Shown one piece after another: positions 32,122-47,100 of a stretch of DNA of 49,229 bases (the stretch's first letter is position 1; each line of letters opens with the position of its first letter). The notes below the pieces were generated by a model, which worked only from the letters and a program-made list of their open reading frames with translations, made no database searches and was not told the DNA's origin. The stretch spans positions 1 to 49,229 of the forward strand of contig NMRA01000004.1 in the NCBI GenBank assembly GCA_002633005.1. Direction: 5' to 3'. This DNA is from Phoronis australis (taxonomy: Eukaryota; Phoronida; Phoronidae). The position numbers were made by a program, and so were the translations under genes.

Positions 32122-35100
32122 GTAACGTCTTCGAAACTTGGAACTTTTCTGACTTGGCTTCCCCCAGCTGAGGTCCAGGGTCCACAGTAGACACTGTGAC
32201 CACTGTCTCTAATGTTGTAGGCCTAGATGTGGTTCCTATCGTATGAGTCGGTCACAGTTACCCACTCACTAACGGGCCTATTGCCTATTGCCTATTAGCT
32301 GAATGGTTACCACGTCCGCCGTTTTATCATGGTCGCGATGGTTTGATTCCCGCTTCGGCATGAATCTCGGCTATTTCTACAAATAGCGTAGTCGGCAAAC
32401 GGATGATTTACTTCATGAAGCCGACACTTTCCACCTTAACTTAAGTACCCGTGGACCTCGGGCGGTGTGCACGGTTATGGTGATGATAAAAGTTCCAGGA
32501 GTCGATGACCTGTATGAGGGTCAACCTTGTGTTCACGTGTGTTATGGTGGTAAAGGTACCTAGGGATGCGAGTCAACCTGGTCGTCACCTACCTGGTGGC
32601 ACGCCTGTTATGTTGGAAACTGAGGGGGGAATGTTGTAGACGTACTTCCGGTGAATCATATGAGCCTTTGTTAGCCACTCACTAACGGACAATTGCCCAT
32701 TAGCTAAATGGTTAATACGATCGCTAGTTTTATCGGGGTCGCTGGTTCAATTCCTGTGTTGGGTAATCTCGGCTATTTCAATGTCTTTAATTCCTTCCAA
32801 CTCAAGCAAATATATTTCCATAATCAAACTTGTTCTTGGAGCAGTCCTTCATTCAGTTGCCCAAATCGGGAACTGGCCATTTTCAACACTGCTGGTGCTC
32901 ATGTTCATTAACCGCGGGCACCAGCAGCTCTCTCAGTTTCAAATGCAAAAGTTATACGCTGTGTACATCCAGGAGTCAGTACATTTGGCAGCACTGGATT
33001 TATTGGACCAATGGATTCAGGTGGTTCCGATTGCTCAGTGGACTAAAGCATCCGCACATTTAGCAAAAAGTCCCGTGTTTGAGCTCTGGTCAGGACAGAG
33101 GTTTCATCATACCTATGGACACCACATGGGCGGCGTAGCACTGAAAAAAGTGATGGTCTATAGCCCCCCTCCCCCCAAGCCCCATATAGTGCGCCGACCA
33201 TGCACCAGATGTGCATGGTTTTGGCCATGATTAACAGATAACAAAAACAACTTTCACATCCAGTTCTCTTGAGGAAACAAAATAACGCTCTGTATAATAC
33301 CGCTGAAATAACCCTCAAGAGTTTGGATCAAAATTTGAAAACTGGACTTAAAAAGTCTCGTAAACAGGCAGGTGTGGGGAAAGACCATCCACCAAAATCC
33401 ATAATATCCAATTTGTGACACAGTATATCACAAGTTTTCAATTGAAACCTATGTTATCACTCAAGTGGGAGACCGGCGACAGCATGAGGATTGTTTGAAA
33501 TCACTAAAACAAGGTTTAGTATCCTTTTATCTATGGGTCACACGATATTATACCAGCATATCGTGAATTAGAAGACTAGCAATTTCTATATATCACACTG
33601 TTTTCCAAAGGACTGACCTTCTCATGGTCATTTGCACTGTTACGGCAAAATCTGACTAATATAAGACACAACATTATTTTGTAGGGATCACTTTAAAAAA
33701 AGTGTTGTTATGAGTCAATTGAGCATAAAAAAATATTTCCAGGTGATCAGTGCAATGGGCCCACATGCGAGGCTTGCGCACGTCTGGTACAACGTGTATC
33801 AGACCGCCTGCAATTAAAAAAAAGTCAATTGACAACCAGGGCCTCGAATCTGTGAATCAATTTTTAGGACTTGTGTTAGTTAAATGTTTGCCCTTTATCG
33901 ATTCAATTCTTTGTTAGTGGCATTTAAATATATGCCGTTATTTTGTCTGCTTAGCAGCTTCCTCAGTGCATCATGCGATTAGTGATTGGTCTGAAGGCCG
34001 ACTGCATTTCAGTTTAACCACACACATAAATCCACTGTTGGGGTCTACATCTTTTCACTATGCTAGACCCCATATTACTTGTTGCTTTGATTAGGTGCTC
34101 GACATTGTAGCTGTATTAGATTCTGAATGCAATGTGAATTATTCAAGACGAAATCATACGAAATTGTGACAATTTTAGTGCATCCGTTGGCCCCAAGTAA
34201 ACCAGTCATAGTGAGTCGGTGAAAATTTTAACACCTTAATGACATGGAGCACCCTCCTAAAATTATTCGAAATATTATGGTCAGGTGAAAGTTTAGTTTT
34301 TTCATTTTTCCCTAAACTTATATACTTTACCAGAATGATCATTTGCCATGTTCAAGTTCTGTACCATAGCTAACAAGGGCAATATTTTGAAAATCATGCG
34401 CATTCACAACAATGTTAGCTGCCCTTGAAAAATGAAAAATGAACATGGCAATTCTTTTTCTTCAAATGAGATTTTACCGTAAAGCAAAATTGTGTTGTTT
34501 TTACAACATTATGCCTGACCTAGTGATCCCTTATATTGTGTGTGAGGTGGTAATCCCTTATATTACAATCAAGTATTTTCTGCTTAATGGTTCACTGTGT
34601 AGTCTAGAATACACATTCATCTTGTGCCTGTGTAAATAAGTATGTTTCATCTTGTGCCTGTGTAAATAAGTATGTTTCAAATTGTGTTTGGTTATTAGGT
34701 CCCTGATGTGGGGGTAAGTAAAGTCTATTGCTCTCAAATTGCATTGTGTTTAACATTTTAACTTGTTTATGTTTTGTAAGGATTTAATCGCATTTAATTT
34801 TCAATTAAATTGAAAAGGCAAAGATCATATAAATATGATTACTTTGAGATAACACTTCGGTCCCTGTAGGTTTCAGCCCATTGTGTCACTGATATTCTGT
34901 TGGACAGGGATTTCTGCCTATTTTGGGTTTCTCGGAAGCAAAACTCCAGGTTCAAACTGTGCTTTGTGTTTTTGCGTCGTAGTAAGTCCTTTTCTCTAAA
35001 TGATAGAAACAAAACACAAAACAGAGACACATTATTTAAACTAGGTGAGCTTGTCTCAATCATTTTGCAACAGCAGCACAAATTCAGCATCATTATGCAG

Positions 35101-38100
35101 TTCTGTTTATCATTGGTCTTTCAATGTGAAACAGAAAAAGCTCACGACAGGCTTTTAAAACAATTTGGCTTAACAGTTTTACACCTGGCTCGGGGCTTTT
35201 TCAAACAACTCTATAAGTGCCTCAGGTGTTGACTTTCCACTTGTCTTGATGTGTAGTTAAAAAGTGTTCCATTTGGTTACAGCGGACTATGACACTGGTA
35301 TCCTGGTGGACAATGATGAAGTTGCAGCAAATGTGGAGATGGAAGAGATGGCAGCCGTGAAGGACAGCGATAGTAGCGGGAGCTCGGGCAGCGTTAGGAA
35401 CGAGTTCTCGCCACTATCAAGAGAACGCCCGCAGCTGGACAAGGCGCGGACAACGTATGTATAAAGCTAAATAAATAATTAAACAAAAAGTTGATGGAAT
35501 GTAGAATCATAGGGTGGGGAACAGGATGGCTGGTACACTCATAATTCCTCTCTTGTAAACACGTAAAATCAGATCACCGACTCACAAACTTGTGCCCGTA
35601 CTTACATACCCGCGATTCTGATTGCCAAAAATGGAGCACAAAATTGAAGACATGGCTTACGCACTCAAAAATTTTGACCAACTCACCAACTTCAACTTAG
35701 ACTCACAAAGATTGTTCTTGGATTCCATGCCGATGTATCGTGCTACAAAGCAGTCAGTGAGGTGTGTTTGTGGGTGGAGCCATGCTTTTGCATATGTATG
35801 TCGTGGTTTGTGAGGCTGGCACCAGGTGTGCCAGTTGTCAAAGTAAGTGAGTTGGTAAACTGAGGTCATTGAACTTGGGAAATGTATTGATCAGTTATCA
35901 ACTTTGTTCATGGGTATGACGGTCATGCTGTTTCCACCCTTTGAGAATTATTACTTTTTTACCTTGCGCTTTGCTGTGGTTATCTCTAGAATTTTTGAGG
36001 GATAAATTGTCATGAAATTCTGTCAGCAGTGAGGTTGCTTGTTTACAGACATGCTCTGGAAGTATGTCCGATAGTTTTGTCTTCTAGACACTGTCACAAA
36101 AATAGTTTGTAGCACAGCTCTATGTGAATAATAATCAGACTTTCAAACTTGAATGTCATGAACTTAAAAAGCTACGTTCTATTATTAAGTAAGTAAACTT
36201 TTGTGTAGACCACAAGAGCTTGAACACTGGTTTCAACTTGTCCTGTACTCACATTGAGAAGGTTCTGTCTGGGCATGGAGAGAATTGTCTGTTATTACTT
36301 GAAACCGTGCTCAGTGAATAAAACAACTCGTCATAGCAAGTCAACTTGTTGTGCCCTGGTTCAACCCATAAAAATCGGCTGGTTCCAAACTCTGAACTCA
36401 TGTCCAATGTGAGTAGCGAATATAAGTTTTGACCGATTTTGTAACTTTCTAAGTGATCTATATCTAAAGTTGTATTGCACTTTACAGCAGCTTGAAAGTA
36501 CAGGATATCTTTGTTAGAAATGATTATAAATTTTTTAAATTGTTAGCAGTAGACCGATAAAATTCAATACATTTAAAGACCCTATTTAAGGCATGGCAGC
36601 ATTGTACAGATATTTGTAATCACATGATGGCGTTTTTCTATAAAAATCACAAAGATGTCAACACTTGTGATTGACATCCAAGCTCTTGGGCTAAAAGGTC
36701 CTAAAAATCAAAGGCATGCTGTTCAATGTATTAGAATAAGGAAACAGAATTTGTGAGTTTTATCCTATTACCTTAACAAAATGTTAAACTCTGCATTTAA
36801 GAACCTTGAAGACTTTTGCAATAGTGAAACACTTTTCATCATTAAGTTTGTTTTGCAATCATTTTTGAGTCCTTGGTTTGGTCGGTGAACAACAATCACA
36901 ATGTATCAAGTCCAGTAGTCATTGATCACGGTTTTTCTTTGCTTTTTAATTCATTTTATTCTTTTCTATTGCAGCTGTTCAGACATGCGGGACCAGAGAG
37001 GTCTCACAGTCATCATAGCCTCTTCCATTGTGATCAGTGCTGCCATCACTATTGCCCTCATTACTCATATCTACGTTGGTGAACCCCAGGTAACACTGTT
37101 TAATCACCTTTGTGGTCATAACTAATTTTTTTCAAAGGTTATCCTTAAAGTATTTTTTGTTTTCTCGCATATCTGAGGTGGTCAGGTTGGTAGATAACAT
37201 GTTTTAACTTTTCAACTTTTCATTACCACATTGTGCGCATTTTGTTTCAAAAATACTTTTTGTTTTAATTTTACAGTTGTAAAAGATAATAGTTGCAAAT
37301 AAATTGTGTAAGAAGCATTCATAATGTCCAGTTGCATTCTATTTTATTTTGATTTTTATCAGAGTTTTTGGCACCTGCATCACTGAAAATTTCAGGCCAC
37401 AACTGATGTTAAATATTGTGTTAATTGATATTGCTTCCATTTGTTTGTCAGTCATCTCAAATTTTGATTGAGTTCTCGTATTATACATGCATTGCCATTC
37501 TGTAACCAAGGTTTAATATTCTTCGTTTTTGTTTGCTCATACAATGTATAAATTGATGCATTACATTTTTGTACAAATGCCATGTATGATTATGAAAAAA
37601 CATGACCTGAATCTCTTATTGCTGTCCTTCATGTTAGGACACACTTCACTCACTGCATCTTTCATCATTTCAGGTTCCCCTCACAGGTGGTGCTGCTACT
37701 AGTTCTCCACGGTGTGCCACAGTAGCTACGGATATCATGAAAAAAGGTGGTAGTACCGTTGATGCTGCCATTGCAGGCATCCTCTGTGATGGTGTCATGT
37801 CCCCTATGAGCTCGGGCATTGGCGGGTAGGCAGATTCACTCTGTGTGGACATTCATAGCAATTGTCTTCATTGCTATTTACCTATTAGTTATCTGGTTGT
37901 GTTGGATACCAAACTTCAGTGTGCTTTCATTGCCTTCACTGAGGGATGGTCCAGAAAAATCCATATGGGAGGGGGAGCCCCTGTTTGTGTTATAGCTTCC
38001 AAACCTGCCACACATATATTTTAATTACTTTGGAACGCAGCTATCTGATCCTTCACTGTATCTCCTAAATCCCTTGAAGGATCTTCATGAAATTCGCAAG

Positions 38101-41100
38101 TGTATTCCTGTGTACGTGACTGCAGATGATGACAACTTTGGGATGGATTCTGCAACCTTTGTGCCCCCTAGTGGCAATTTTACTTTATTTTGTTTGCCTC
38201 TGTATCTTCGGAGTTCCATGACAAATTTTTTAAGAAATTTGGCAGATAGTCTTCTATTGAGGAGACAATGTCTTCCCACTTTTGGACAGCCTCAACGTAT
38301 TCTGTGTCTCTTTGTGTTCATTTTTATTATGCTCATAAAAAAATTTATGATCACATTATTCAGCATAATGTGTGGCATCTATCGTTACCTTTACTTGTCC
38401 TTTGGTATTCTCAAAAAGTGCTTGATGCATGATGTTGATTTGCACAGTTATGTGCTGTGACACCCCTTGTTGGACACAGCAGTTTTTAATAAGAATTTTT
38501 TATCAGACTTTTTGATTTGATGTTACGTAGTCTAAAAAGGTGACGGACCAACACTTTTTTGCAAATTCTGACTATTTCTACTTCCCACTGTTATCCTTGC
38601 ACATCAAAACATGACCAAATAATAGCTATGCATGTGTCTTTAAAAGCACACATCACTTTGTCATCCCTTTTTGGACTTTAAGGTGGTAACTAGTCAGCAT
38701 TTTGGCTTAGAATTTGTGGACAGTTGTAAATCATTCACACACACACAATAGGTCTTTTGAAATTGAAATACAATTAAGGTCGGTGAACATGAAAGCAATT
38801 CTTTGTAAACCCTGCTCTCAGTCATATAACTCTCCCAGTTAGTCCAACTGTAACTAAGCACAGCTTAACACAGGGTTTATTGTCCTGCCTGAGAAGATAT
38901 TGTTTTGTTACCCTCTGTGGATCAGTGAATAGCCAAGCCCAGAATACCCCTTTCTATTCAACAACATTGGACATTGTCAGAAGAGACTATAATGTAACAG
39001 CATAGAATAGTAATTTAGTTTTATTTGAAACTTGATGTGTTATGTATGATTTAGACACATTTTCAGAGTTTTGACCTTTTTGAGTGAAATTAATTTTGGT
39101 CTGGTCTCGTTCTTAGGCTTTGACAAACTATTGACAGGTAGGATGCAGCTCTCTGAGTAGTTATCTTTATAACACGTATGTGTGTATTATATACATACTA
39201 AAATAGTCAGCTTCACTGCGGCCATGTTTCTGTTGTAAAACTTATTTATTGTTTAGATTTATTGTGATATATCCAATGCTTAGCGCTGGAAAAAGGTAGC
39301 ATCTCACTCAATTCATGGCAACAAATGCTGATTTGTCTTAGGTGTAAATTAATATTACATTGTTTCCCATTATGTAACGGACATTGGGATATGTGTCCAC
39401 TCAAAACCTTTTAATTTTGAACTGATAATTGATTTTTTTCCCATTTTTAAAAAAATCAGTATTTTTCCAATAATAATTACTACGTTCTGACAATAAAAAG
39501 TAGAAATTGATCTACATATTGATCTACATATTTTAGAGGAATAGCAACTGGGCTAGAGAAAAAACAGCACAGCCTTGTCTTCTCTTGAAACTTTTTTGTG
39601 AAGCAAATGTTCTGTCAGTTGCTATTTGTCCAAGAACAAAACATTGTGCTGTTATTTTTCAGAGGTGGATTTATGCTGATCTTTGATCCAAGACAAAAGA
39701 GCAGAAAAGCTGTTGCAATTGATTTCCGAGAGGTGGCACCAGCGGCTTCTACAAAAGATATGTTCAAAAACCGTCTGCAGGATGTTATCATGGTATGTGC
39801 ATATTTGTGATACACATATATCATAATTTCATGATTACTACTTGAAAATAGATATAGATAGTTATACTTGAAAATAACTTGCACTAATTTGTAGTGTATC
39901 ATTCATGGTGCGTTCCAACAAATATTTGTAGCAAACATAGGGTTAAGAAACCAGGATTTAGTCATTTTACATTTGCCTTTAGTTAGTGATCTAGAACTAA
40001 TCATTCGTTACATGAAATAGTCCCATTGAGTCCCTTACAAAGTCCTCAATGAGCCCCTTACAAAGTCCCCAATGAGCCACTTACAAAATCCCCAATGAAC
40101 CCCTTACAAAGTCTCCAATGAGTCCCTTAAAAAATCCCCAATGAGACCATTACAAAGTCCCCAATGAGCCAGCCCGTTACAAAGTCCCCAATGAGCCCCT
40201 TACAAAATCCCCAATGAGCCCCTTACAAAGTCCCCAATGAGCCCCTTACAAAGTCCCCAATGAGCTTCTTACAAAGTCCCCAATGAGCCCCTTACAAAAT
40301 CCCCAATGAGCCCCATACAAAATCTCCAATGAGCCTGTTACAAAATCCCCTCACTTACGGATGACAGGAATGAGGATTTTGTTAAAAGACCGTTGAATAG
40401 CAGGATCCCAAACTGGGTATTTTTTGAGCTTTCTAATTCAAAGTTTCTTCTCAGGCGTGTTACTCAACTTCATCAGGCTGATTCTTTTGCTTTCTTCTAG
40501 CAATGTGTTTTTGCTGGTCTTTGTATTTCGTGTTTTTATTGTTTGGGACTGAAGTCATTTCCCTTTCATAATCTTACCAAACTGCCAGTAATACAGTTTT
40601 GCTGGTGCTTTGCTGAAGGTTTGACTTACCCGTACTTCAAAGGTTACACATGCACGTTCCTTTGTTACTTGTGGCATTAATAGATTTACTGCAGAGGGTG
40701 ACATCTATTGTCACTTTAGAAGCGATATGAGTGATAAGGAAACAGACTGGCAAAAATGACCCCTTTAGGAGCTGCACATCAGTGTGACTGTATGCTAGCT
40801 TTTTTGCCGTTAAAAAACTAAGCATTTGCGCCGCTGATCTGATATGAACCTAGTATTTGAGACTCCTATTGAGTAAGTAAGTAAAACATTTATTTTATAT
40901 CGGTGTGGGTAGCCACAACAAAAGAAAGCATTAGCACAGGTGCTAGTTACCGTTATAAAATACTTGTGTTGAGTATTATTTGCAGAGAGGTATAGGAGAA
41001 TATATACAGAAAGAACATAAGAACTATGAAAACAAGCATAGTCAAACCCTAATAGTTTCAACATGAAACAAAAGACATGGCACAACATCAAATACAGTCC

Positions 41101-44100
41101 TGCCATGTGACCTACGTTTTAAGTGGGTAAGGTGACAACTGCCAGGAAAGACCTCTGACCAAGAACCGTGGTATCCATTCTGTGACATACTGAGAAAGTA
41201 CTTTTAGTTGAATCCTATTTTTGTCACTCAAGTGTGATGCGAATGGTGCATTAGCTGGGACAGAACAAGGTTTGACTGAAATTTGGTATCCTTTTTAAAG
41301 TTTCTTGCAACCTACCACTGCTTCCTGTAAGGTTTTACCACTAACTGAAAACAAAGTTTATGGTCCTAATGTTTACCAGTTGATTCGCTTTAAGCAAGTA
41401 ACTGAAATAACTTATACACCACTGTGGTTCTGGGTAGAATGCTGCCCTCTGCTGATCATGCCAGTCAATGGTTGTGTTTACAGGGCAACTTGGGTGTGGC
41501 TGTGCCAGGTATGTTGAAAGGACTGGAAAAGGCTCACTCCATGTATGGCAAGTAAGTACAGCTTGTACAAATAACTAGCTTCTTGTTTTATATTTTTGTT
41601 CATAATTCGTGAATTTCATCACCTCATGGCTTGTGACCACCAAATTTTACTTGGCACTCGACTTGAAAATTGATCAGTCACATTGGGTGACATTGGAAAC
41701 TTAACTTGAAATGTGGTTGCGCGCAATTGGTTGTGTTTAAAATTTGTTGGTCATGGGCCCTGATCTGCTGTTTGAAGTGGCACATTAAACACATGACTTC
41801 ATAATAATGATCCTGCAGTAAGTGTAGTGTGATTGGATGTTCTTGTAAAAGCAATAGTCACATCTGGAATTCAACTCTCTTCTTTAATGGAGGTAGAAAA
41901 ACGTATTGTGTTGATTGGTTTTTGATTAGGTTAGGCCAGCCTTGAACTGAGGTAGACATGAACAGAATATCTCTGGAAAGGTTATGAAAAATATGAAATT
42001 TAAATGGGTGTAGTAGGATTTGTTTTTTGTCATCCTGTACTGCCATCACAATGACGAATGCAGTGATAACTTTGTCACAAAATTTGATTATCTTGGTAGT
42101 AGTAGGCCGTATAGAATGTGGGACGAGTGCCCTACTGGTGTGAAGGATTCTGGGTAAAGTTACAGAATTAGGGAGGTTGCTGTGGTAGTTTGGGATGTTG
42201 TACTGAATGTCTACTGTCAGAATAGACTGTGAGTTTCGTTTAAAAGTTAGCTGACAGTGTGCTTAAAAATTGTGTTGAATTGATATGAATCCAGTAATTG
42301 ATGTTTAATATGTCATCTTGTTGATTAGCAAATTGCAATCTGGGAAATACCCTAACTTCCTCTAAAATTAATTTTGAAAGGTGTATGTCCCAGGTGAAGC
42401 AGCTCTGGTACACTGGATTTAATTGTGCCTTTCCATTCAGTCTTAAAGCATTGCTACCTTTTCAAAAGAACCACATAGTCTAATGTGACATCTACCTCTG
42501 ACTGAGGCAGCTGTGAGTAGCAGAGGGATGTGCCGCGTTTGTTCACTGGATGTCAAACTAATGAGAATGGGTGAAGCTTATTGTGAGTTAAACACTGATA
42601 TGTTTTCTTGCAGGATTGCATGGAAGGACCTGGTGAAGCCTGCTGCTGATATAGCAAGACGAGGAGTTCCTTTTGATGGACCTCTTGGTAGGTCAAGTTA
42701 ATGTTACACATTTTTGGTAATGGTTTGAGTGATTGTCCTTGATTTAAGTCAGTAGAACCCAAAGGAAAACAGATAAAATGGTTGGTTATTTGGCATGACT
42801 GCTAGTGGAATTCTTTGCTACAACAGCTGGTCATGGCATGTAAAGTTGTTCGCTATTCCTGGGGTTTGGATCTAATCAATCGGTAACAAATCTCGTGTTA
42901 TCTTTTAAAGATGCACTATGTAACAAACACAGATGACAGCTATACTAAGTTTAGGCAACCCATTGTCACACTGCTACACACGAGAGTCACCCTTTATATT
43001 AGAAGTTGCATTGGATTACAACTGACACATGTACGGGTTTCAGTTTTGCATTAATATATAGCCGGTTTGGGTTATTTTATATACACACATGTATGATATT
43101 TATACACACACGTGTATGATATTTATACACACACTTGCATGATATTTATACACACACGTGTATGATATTTATACACACACGTGTATGATATTTATACACA
43201 CACGTGTATGATATTTATACACACACTTGCATGATATTTATACACACACGTGTATGATATTTATACACACACTTGCATGATATTTATACACACATGTGTA
43301 TGACACGTGTGTGATATTTATACACACAGGCAAGATGTCAAAAATTTTACTATGAACATCATTAGAATTCTAGTGTATGGGAAATTTTTGATGTTCGCTA
43401 AAGTAAGCCGAGGTATATTCACTCGGTTGCTTTGGATTTTATTATTCAGTCTCAATTATTTCCGTCTGTCCTCCCATGAAGTTATTATTTGTCAGTAATT
43501 TTGAGCATATGAAGAACTGTATTAATATTCAATGTTTTGTTTCTTGAGTTCGTTATGATGTGACTGCCTAGTATTATAATTGTTATCGCTTTGAGCTACA
43601 AAAACACTGTAAATTTGAGTGATTGGAAGAATAGTTAAACTTACGTGTCTGTCACTGTGGCATTAAAACTCTTTTGTGCAATACACCTTTATAAACGGTG
43701 ATAATTAAATTCTTTACATCACACCACTTAGTGCACTGTACATAATTATGTACATTGGAAATTAGGAGAAGTTGCTGGGTTACTCTTCATAATGGACCCT
43801 TGTGGCAGCATTGTGTGATTTTGGTTAAAGGTTTTGGCCATTATGACTCATTGCGATGTGTCGTAAGCCATGTAGTTAAACGGAAAAGAATCTGCAGGCA
43901 GAATTGACTGCCGTGACGTTGTATTTTGTATGTTTTCTTTTGGCTTGTAATGTATTTGTCCATCTCATTTTGTATGTTTTCTTTTGGCTTGTAATGTATT
44001 TGTCCATCTCATTTTGCGGAGCATATGAGTTATTGATCTAGCATGATAATTTTAAGACGACCACAAATCACATGGGTTGAAATATTAATTTATTTAATAG

Positions 44101-47100
44101 TATTTATTATAAGCCAAGTCACATTGACATAGAATGTATATTCTACCCAATTGTTAAACATTGGTGTAAGTGCTATAAAATCAGGGTTCGACAAATGACG
44201 GCCTTTGGATTTTTATAGCATCATGGGTTGAAAACACATACTGCTTTTCAGTTAGTTGTGAAAATTATGTGTTAACACAAGTATGCCCTTTTGTAGAAAA
44301 AACAGATGTATTTTATTGCCTGACAGATGAGTAGTTTTTCTTCCAAGTTGGTAACACAGTGATGAAGTGCAGAATAATGATTTTCTAAAAAAAATGAATA
44401 CAGAATCCAACAAGCCTTGGAAAAATGGAAGGAACATGCACAAGCGCAGTGATATCTTGTATTTTAGCCATTAGACCACCAAGCACTTGGTTATAACTAT
44501 ACTGGGTTCTGAAATGGTGATTTTTCTTCTTTCTGTCCACAGCTGATGAAACTGAATGTCATGTGACTTATGAAGAACTAAGTCAAAATCCCAACACTCG
44601 CAAAATCTTTACTAAGGATGGACACCTTTTGGAGAGGGGTAGTCTAATCAAGTTCACGGACTTAGCTGCTACACTGGATATAGTTGCTGAAAAGGGAGCC
44701 AAGGCCTTCTACGAGGGGGAACTTGCGGACAGTATTGTTAGCGAGGTCAGTATGGGTTGAAAGGGTGTTTTGAAAAAATAATGTACTTGATGTTTTGTTT
44801 ACCCAATGTTGTAAATAGTGAAAATATTGAAGATGACTACAACCAGTCAAGAAGTGGCCACACAGCACTGCTGCTTTAGATTGGCTTGGATTTCAGAATA
44901 TGTTCACATGTTGGTTGCCATATAGTTCAATTGATAATGTTTAGTGCTTGTCTTGTATGCCTCACGTGAAAAGTATTAAGCACATTTCTGGTATTTTACA
45001 GATGTCCAAAGGGAAAGTAAAAGGCATACTAACCAAAGAAGATCTACAAAAGTATGAAGTCGTAGTCAGAGATGTACTTAATGAAACATTTCAAGGTATT
45101 CTGGCCAGTCAGTACATTCCCCATCTTGTGAAATGTTGAGCAGATGACCAGTCAGTACATACCCGATCTTATGAAAAGTTGATAAGATGACGTGTCAGTA
45201 CAGATCCCGTCTTGTGAATGTTGAGCAGATGACCAATCAGTACATTTCAACCAAAACTGATTCTGTCACCTGCCATTTTACTGTCAATGCTTCCTCTGTG
45301 AAATAAAAACATTGCTTAGTTGAAACACTACGTCACTGTGTAACAAAGTGGAGCCTTGGCTCCATGCTGGCTCTTCATGTTCCACTGTCATAGCTTAAAT
45401 TACTCAAAGCTTTCAAGGAGTCTTCAAATTTGTTCCAAACTTTTGAGCTGATGTTGAGTAGCCTTTTGATAACCCCGTGTGTCTTTCATTTGGACAGGTT
45501 ACAGTGTATTGGCTATGCCTCCACCGAGCTCGGGTGTAACTGTCATTCAAATACTCAAGGTGATGGATGGTTACAATAACAACAGCAGTCACCCAGACAA
45601 CCTTATGTACCACCGACTAATTGAGGTAAGCTATCACAATGTGTAGTGAGTACATAGTGCTGTCAATGGTTTATTGCTGACCAGTGAGGGTTGACAATAT
45701 CTGGTAGTAATGTTATTCTGTATTACCATTGATGTGAACTTTTTGTCTGATTTTTGACCACGTGTGCAGCTGTGGTCAAAATATTTTGCCTTCCATTGCT
45801 GTTTAGTTGAACATGACTGCATCATATATGAATATTCAGTGACATGACTAAAAGTGTAATTATTAATTGACTTATTGGTTCACATTTCCATCCAGCCATT
45901 TCTTTAAATTTCAGAGCATCTCTTCCCTCATTCACTATGGGGGTATGTGCGTGGTGATTAAGGTGCTGCTGGACTTATACCTGTGTGCTCAGCCTTATTA
46001 CCAAGACAATCTGGAGCAAAGTGCAGTCATAGCAATAGGGCTTAACATTTTTTTTTCAAATTCTATTATTTTTAGCTGTCAATAACCTAGTGTTGTGCAT
46101 AAATATATCCTACAGGCATTTAAATTTGGATATGCTCAAAGAACCAAGCTAGGCGATCCTGACTTCAACCCACTGGTTATGAACTATACAGCGAAAATGA
46201 TGAGGTATGGAGAATACATTTCAGAACGTAATGAAACTCGATGGATGTCTTTCATTGGTCGATATGTTAGGGAATATGGAATCACTTTATCTTAAAACTG
46301 TCATTTTGAAAATGATTGCTTAAAAGCCATCTGTGGTCAGTCACATTGAAAGCAATAGACTAAAGTGTGGGAGACAAATCTTTTGCTCAAATTATCTTCT
46401 CTAGCTTTTAGTTTGTTGGTTTGCATTGTGATAGGGTGTCAAATTTTCCAGATGTATTTCTATCTTGAATGGGACAACACAAGTGAATTTCCAGATGTAG
46501 TTGACTACTCTGTGCCCCCTGGTGTCAAATTTAGCTTTTTACATTAGCCTCTGTATCTACAGACATCCTTGACTGGTTTTCATGAAATTTGGCACATAGG
46601 TTTCTATGTTTTTCTGCTTAAAGGAACATCATGAAATTTCACAGAATGTTTTTCTATTGAGATGCGCAAAGCTAACATTGATTTTCACACGGGCACTGTT
46701 TGCCGTGATGAATCTTCATGGTTCCTGTTGAGGAGATAGTGACTCGTGTCCAGATCTGGATGGATTTAATTTATACTGTGCCCCCAAGTGGTCATTTTTA
46801 TTATTTTTGCGTCTATTACTAATGTTTGCTTTCTGCCCGCCTCATTAATCTCTTCAGTGGCATGGTCAATTGGAACAATTATTTTTCACAAATTGACTAA
46901 ATGAAATACAAAATGAGTTCTTGTACTGTGTCTAGCTTGATTTGAAGTTCTAAACATATCCATGATCAAATCAAGCCTGAATACATGTTAACATTAATTT
47001 GTAGTACCCGCAAAAAAATGTTGGAACATCGTATCTCAGAAATGGCAAATCAGATGTATATGAAATTCCACACACCATGATTTATGTGCTGCTCTCCAAA

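Noticed and set aside
32290-32355. A functional tRNA gene
   Set aside because: A and B boxes are present but the acceptor and anticodon stems do not pair, and a second tandem copy shows it is a SINE.
34839-35232. Overlapping 84- and 110-codon open frames on opposite strands
   Set aside because: No recognisable domain, no splice fit with the GGT7-like exons, and AT-rich intron composition.
35622-35813. 63-codon open frame (EHKIEDMAYALKNFDQLTNF...) as an extra GGT7-like exon
   Set aside because: No acceptor in front and a stop just upstream in frame; the flanking exons (35454 and 36975) already join in phase without it.
45867-46085. 72-codon open frame in the GGT7-like gene
   Set aside because: It lies in the intron between exons that already join in phase (45625 and 46116) and matches no GGT sequence.
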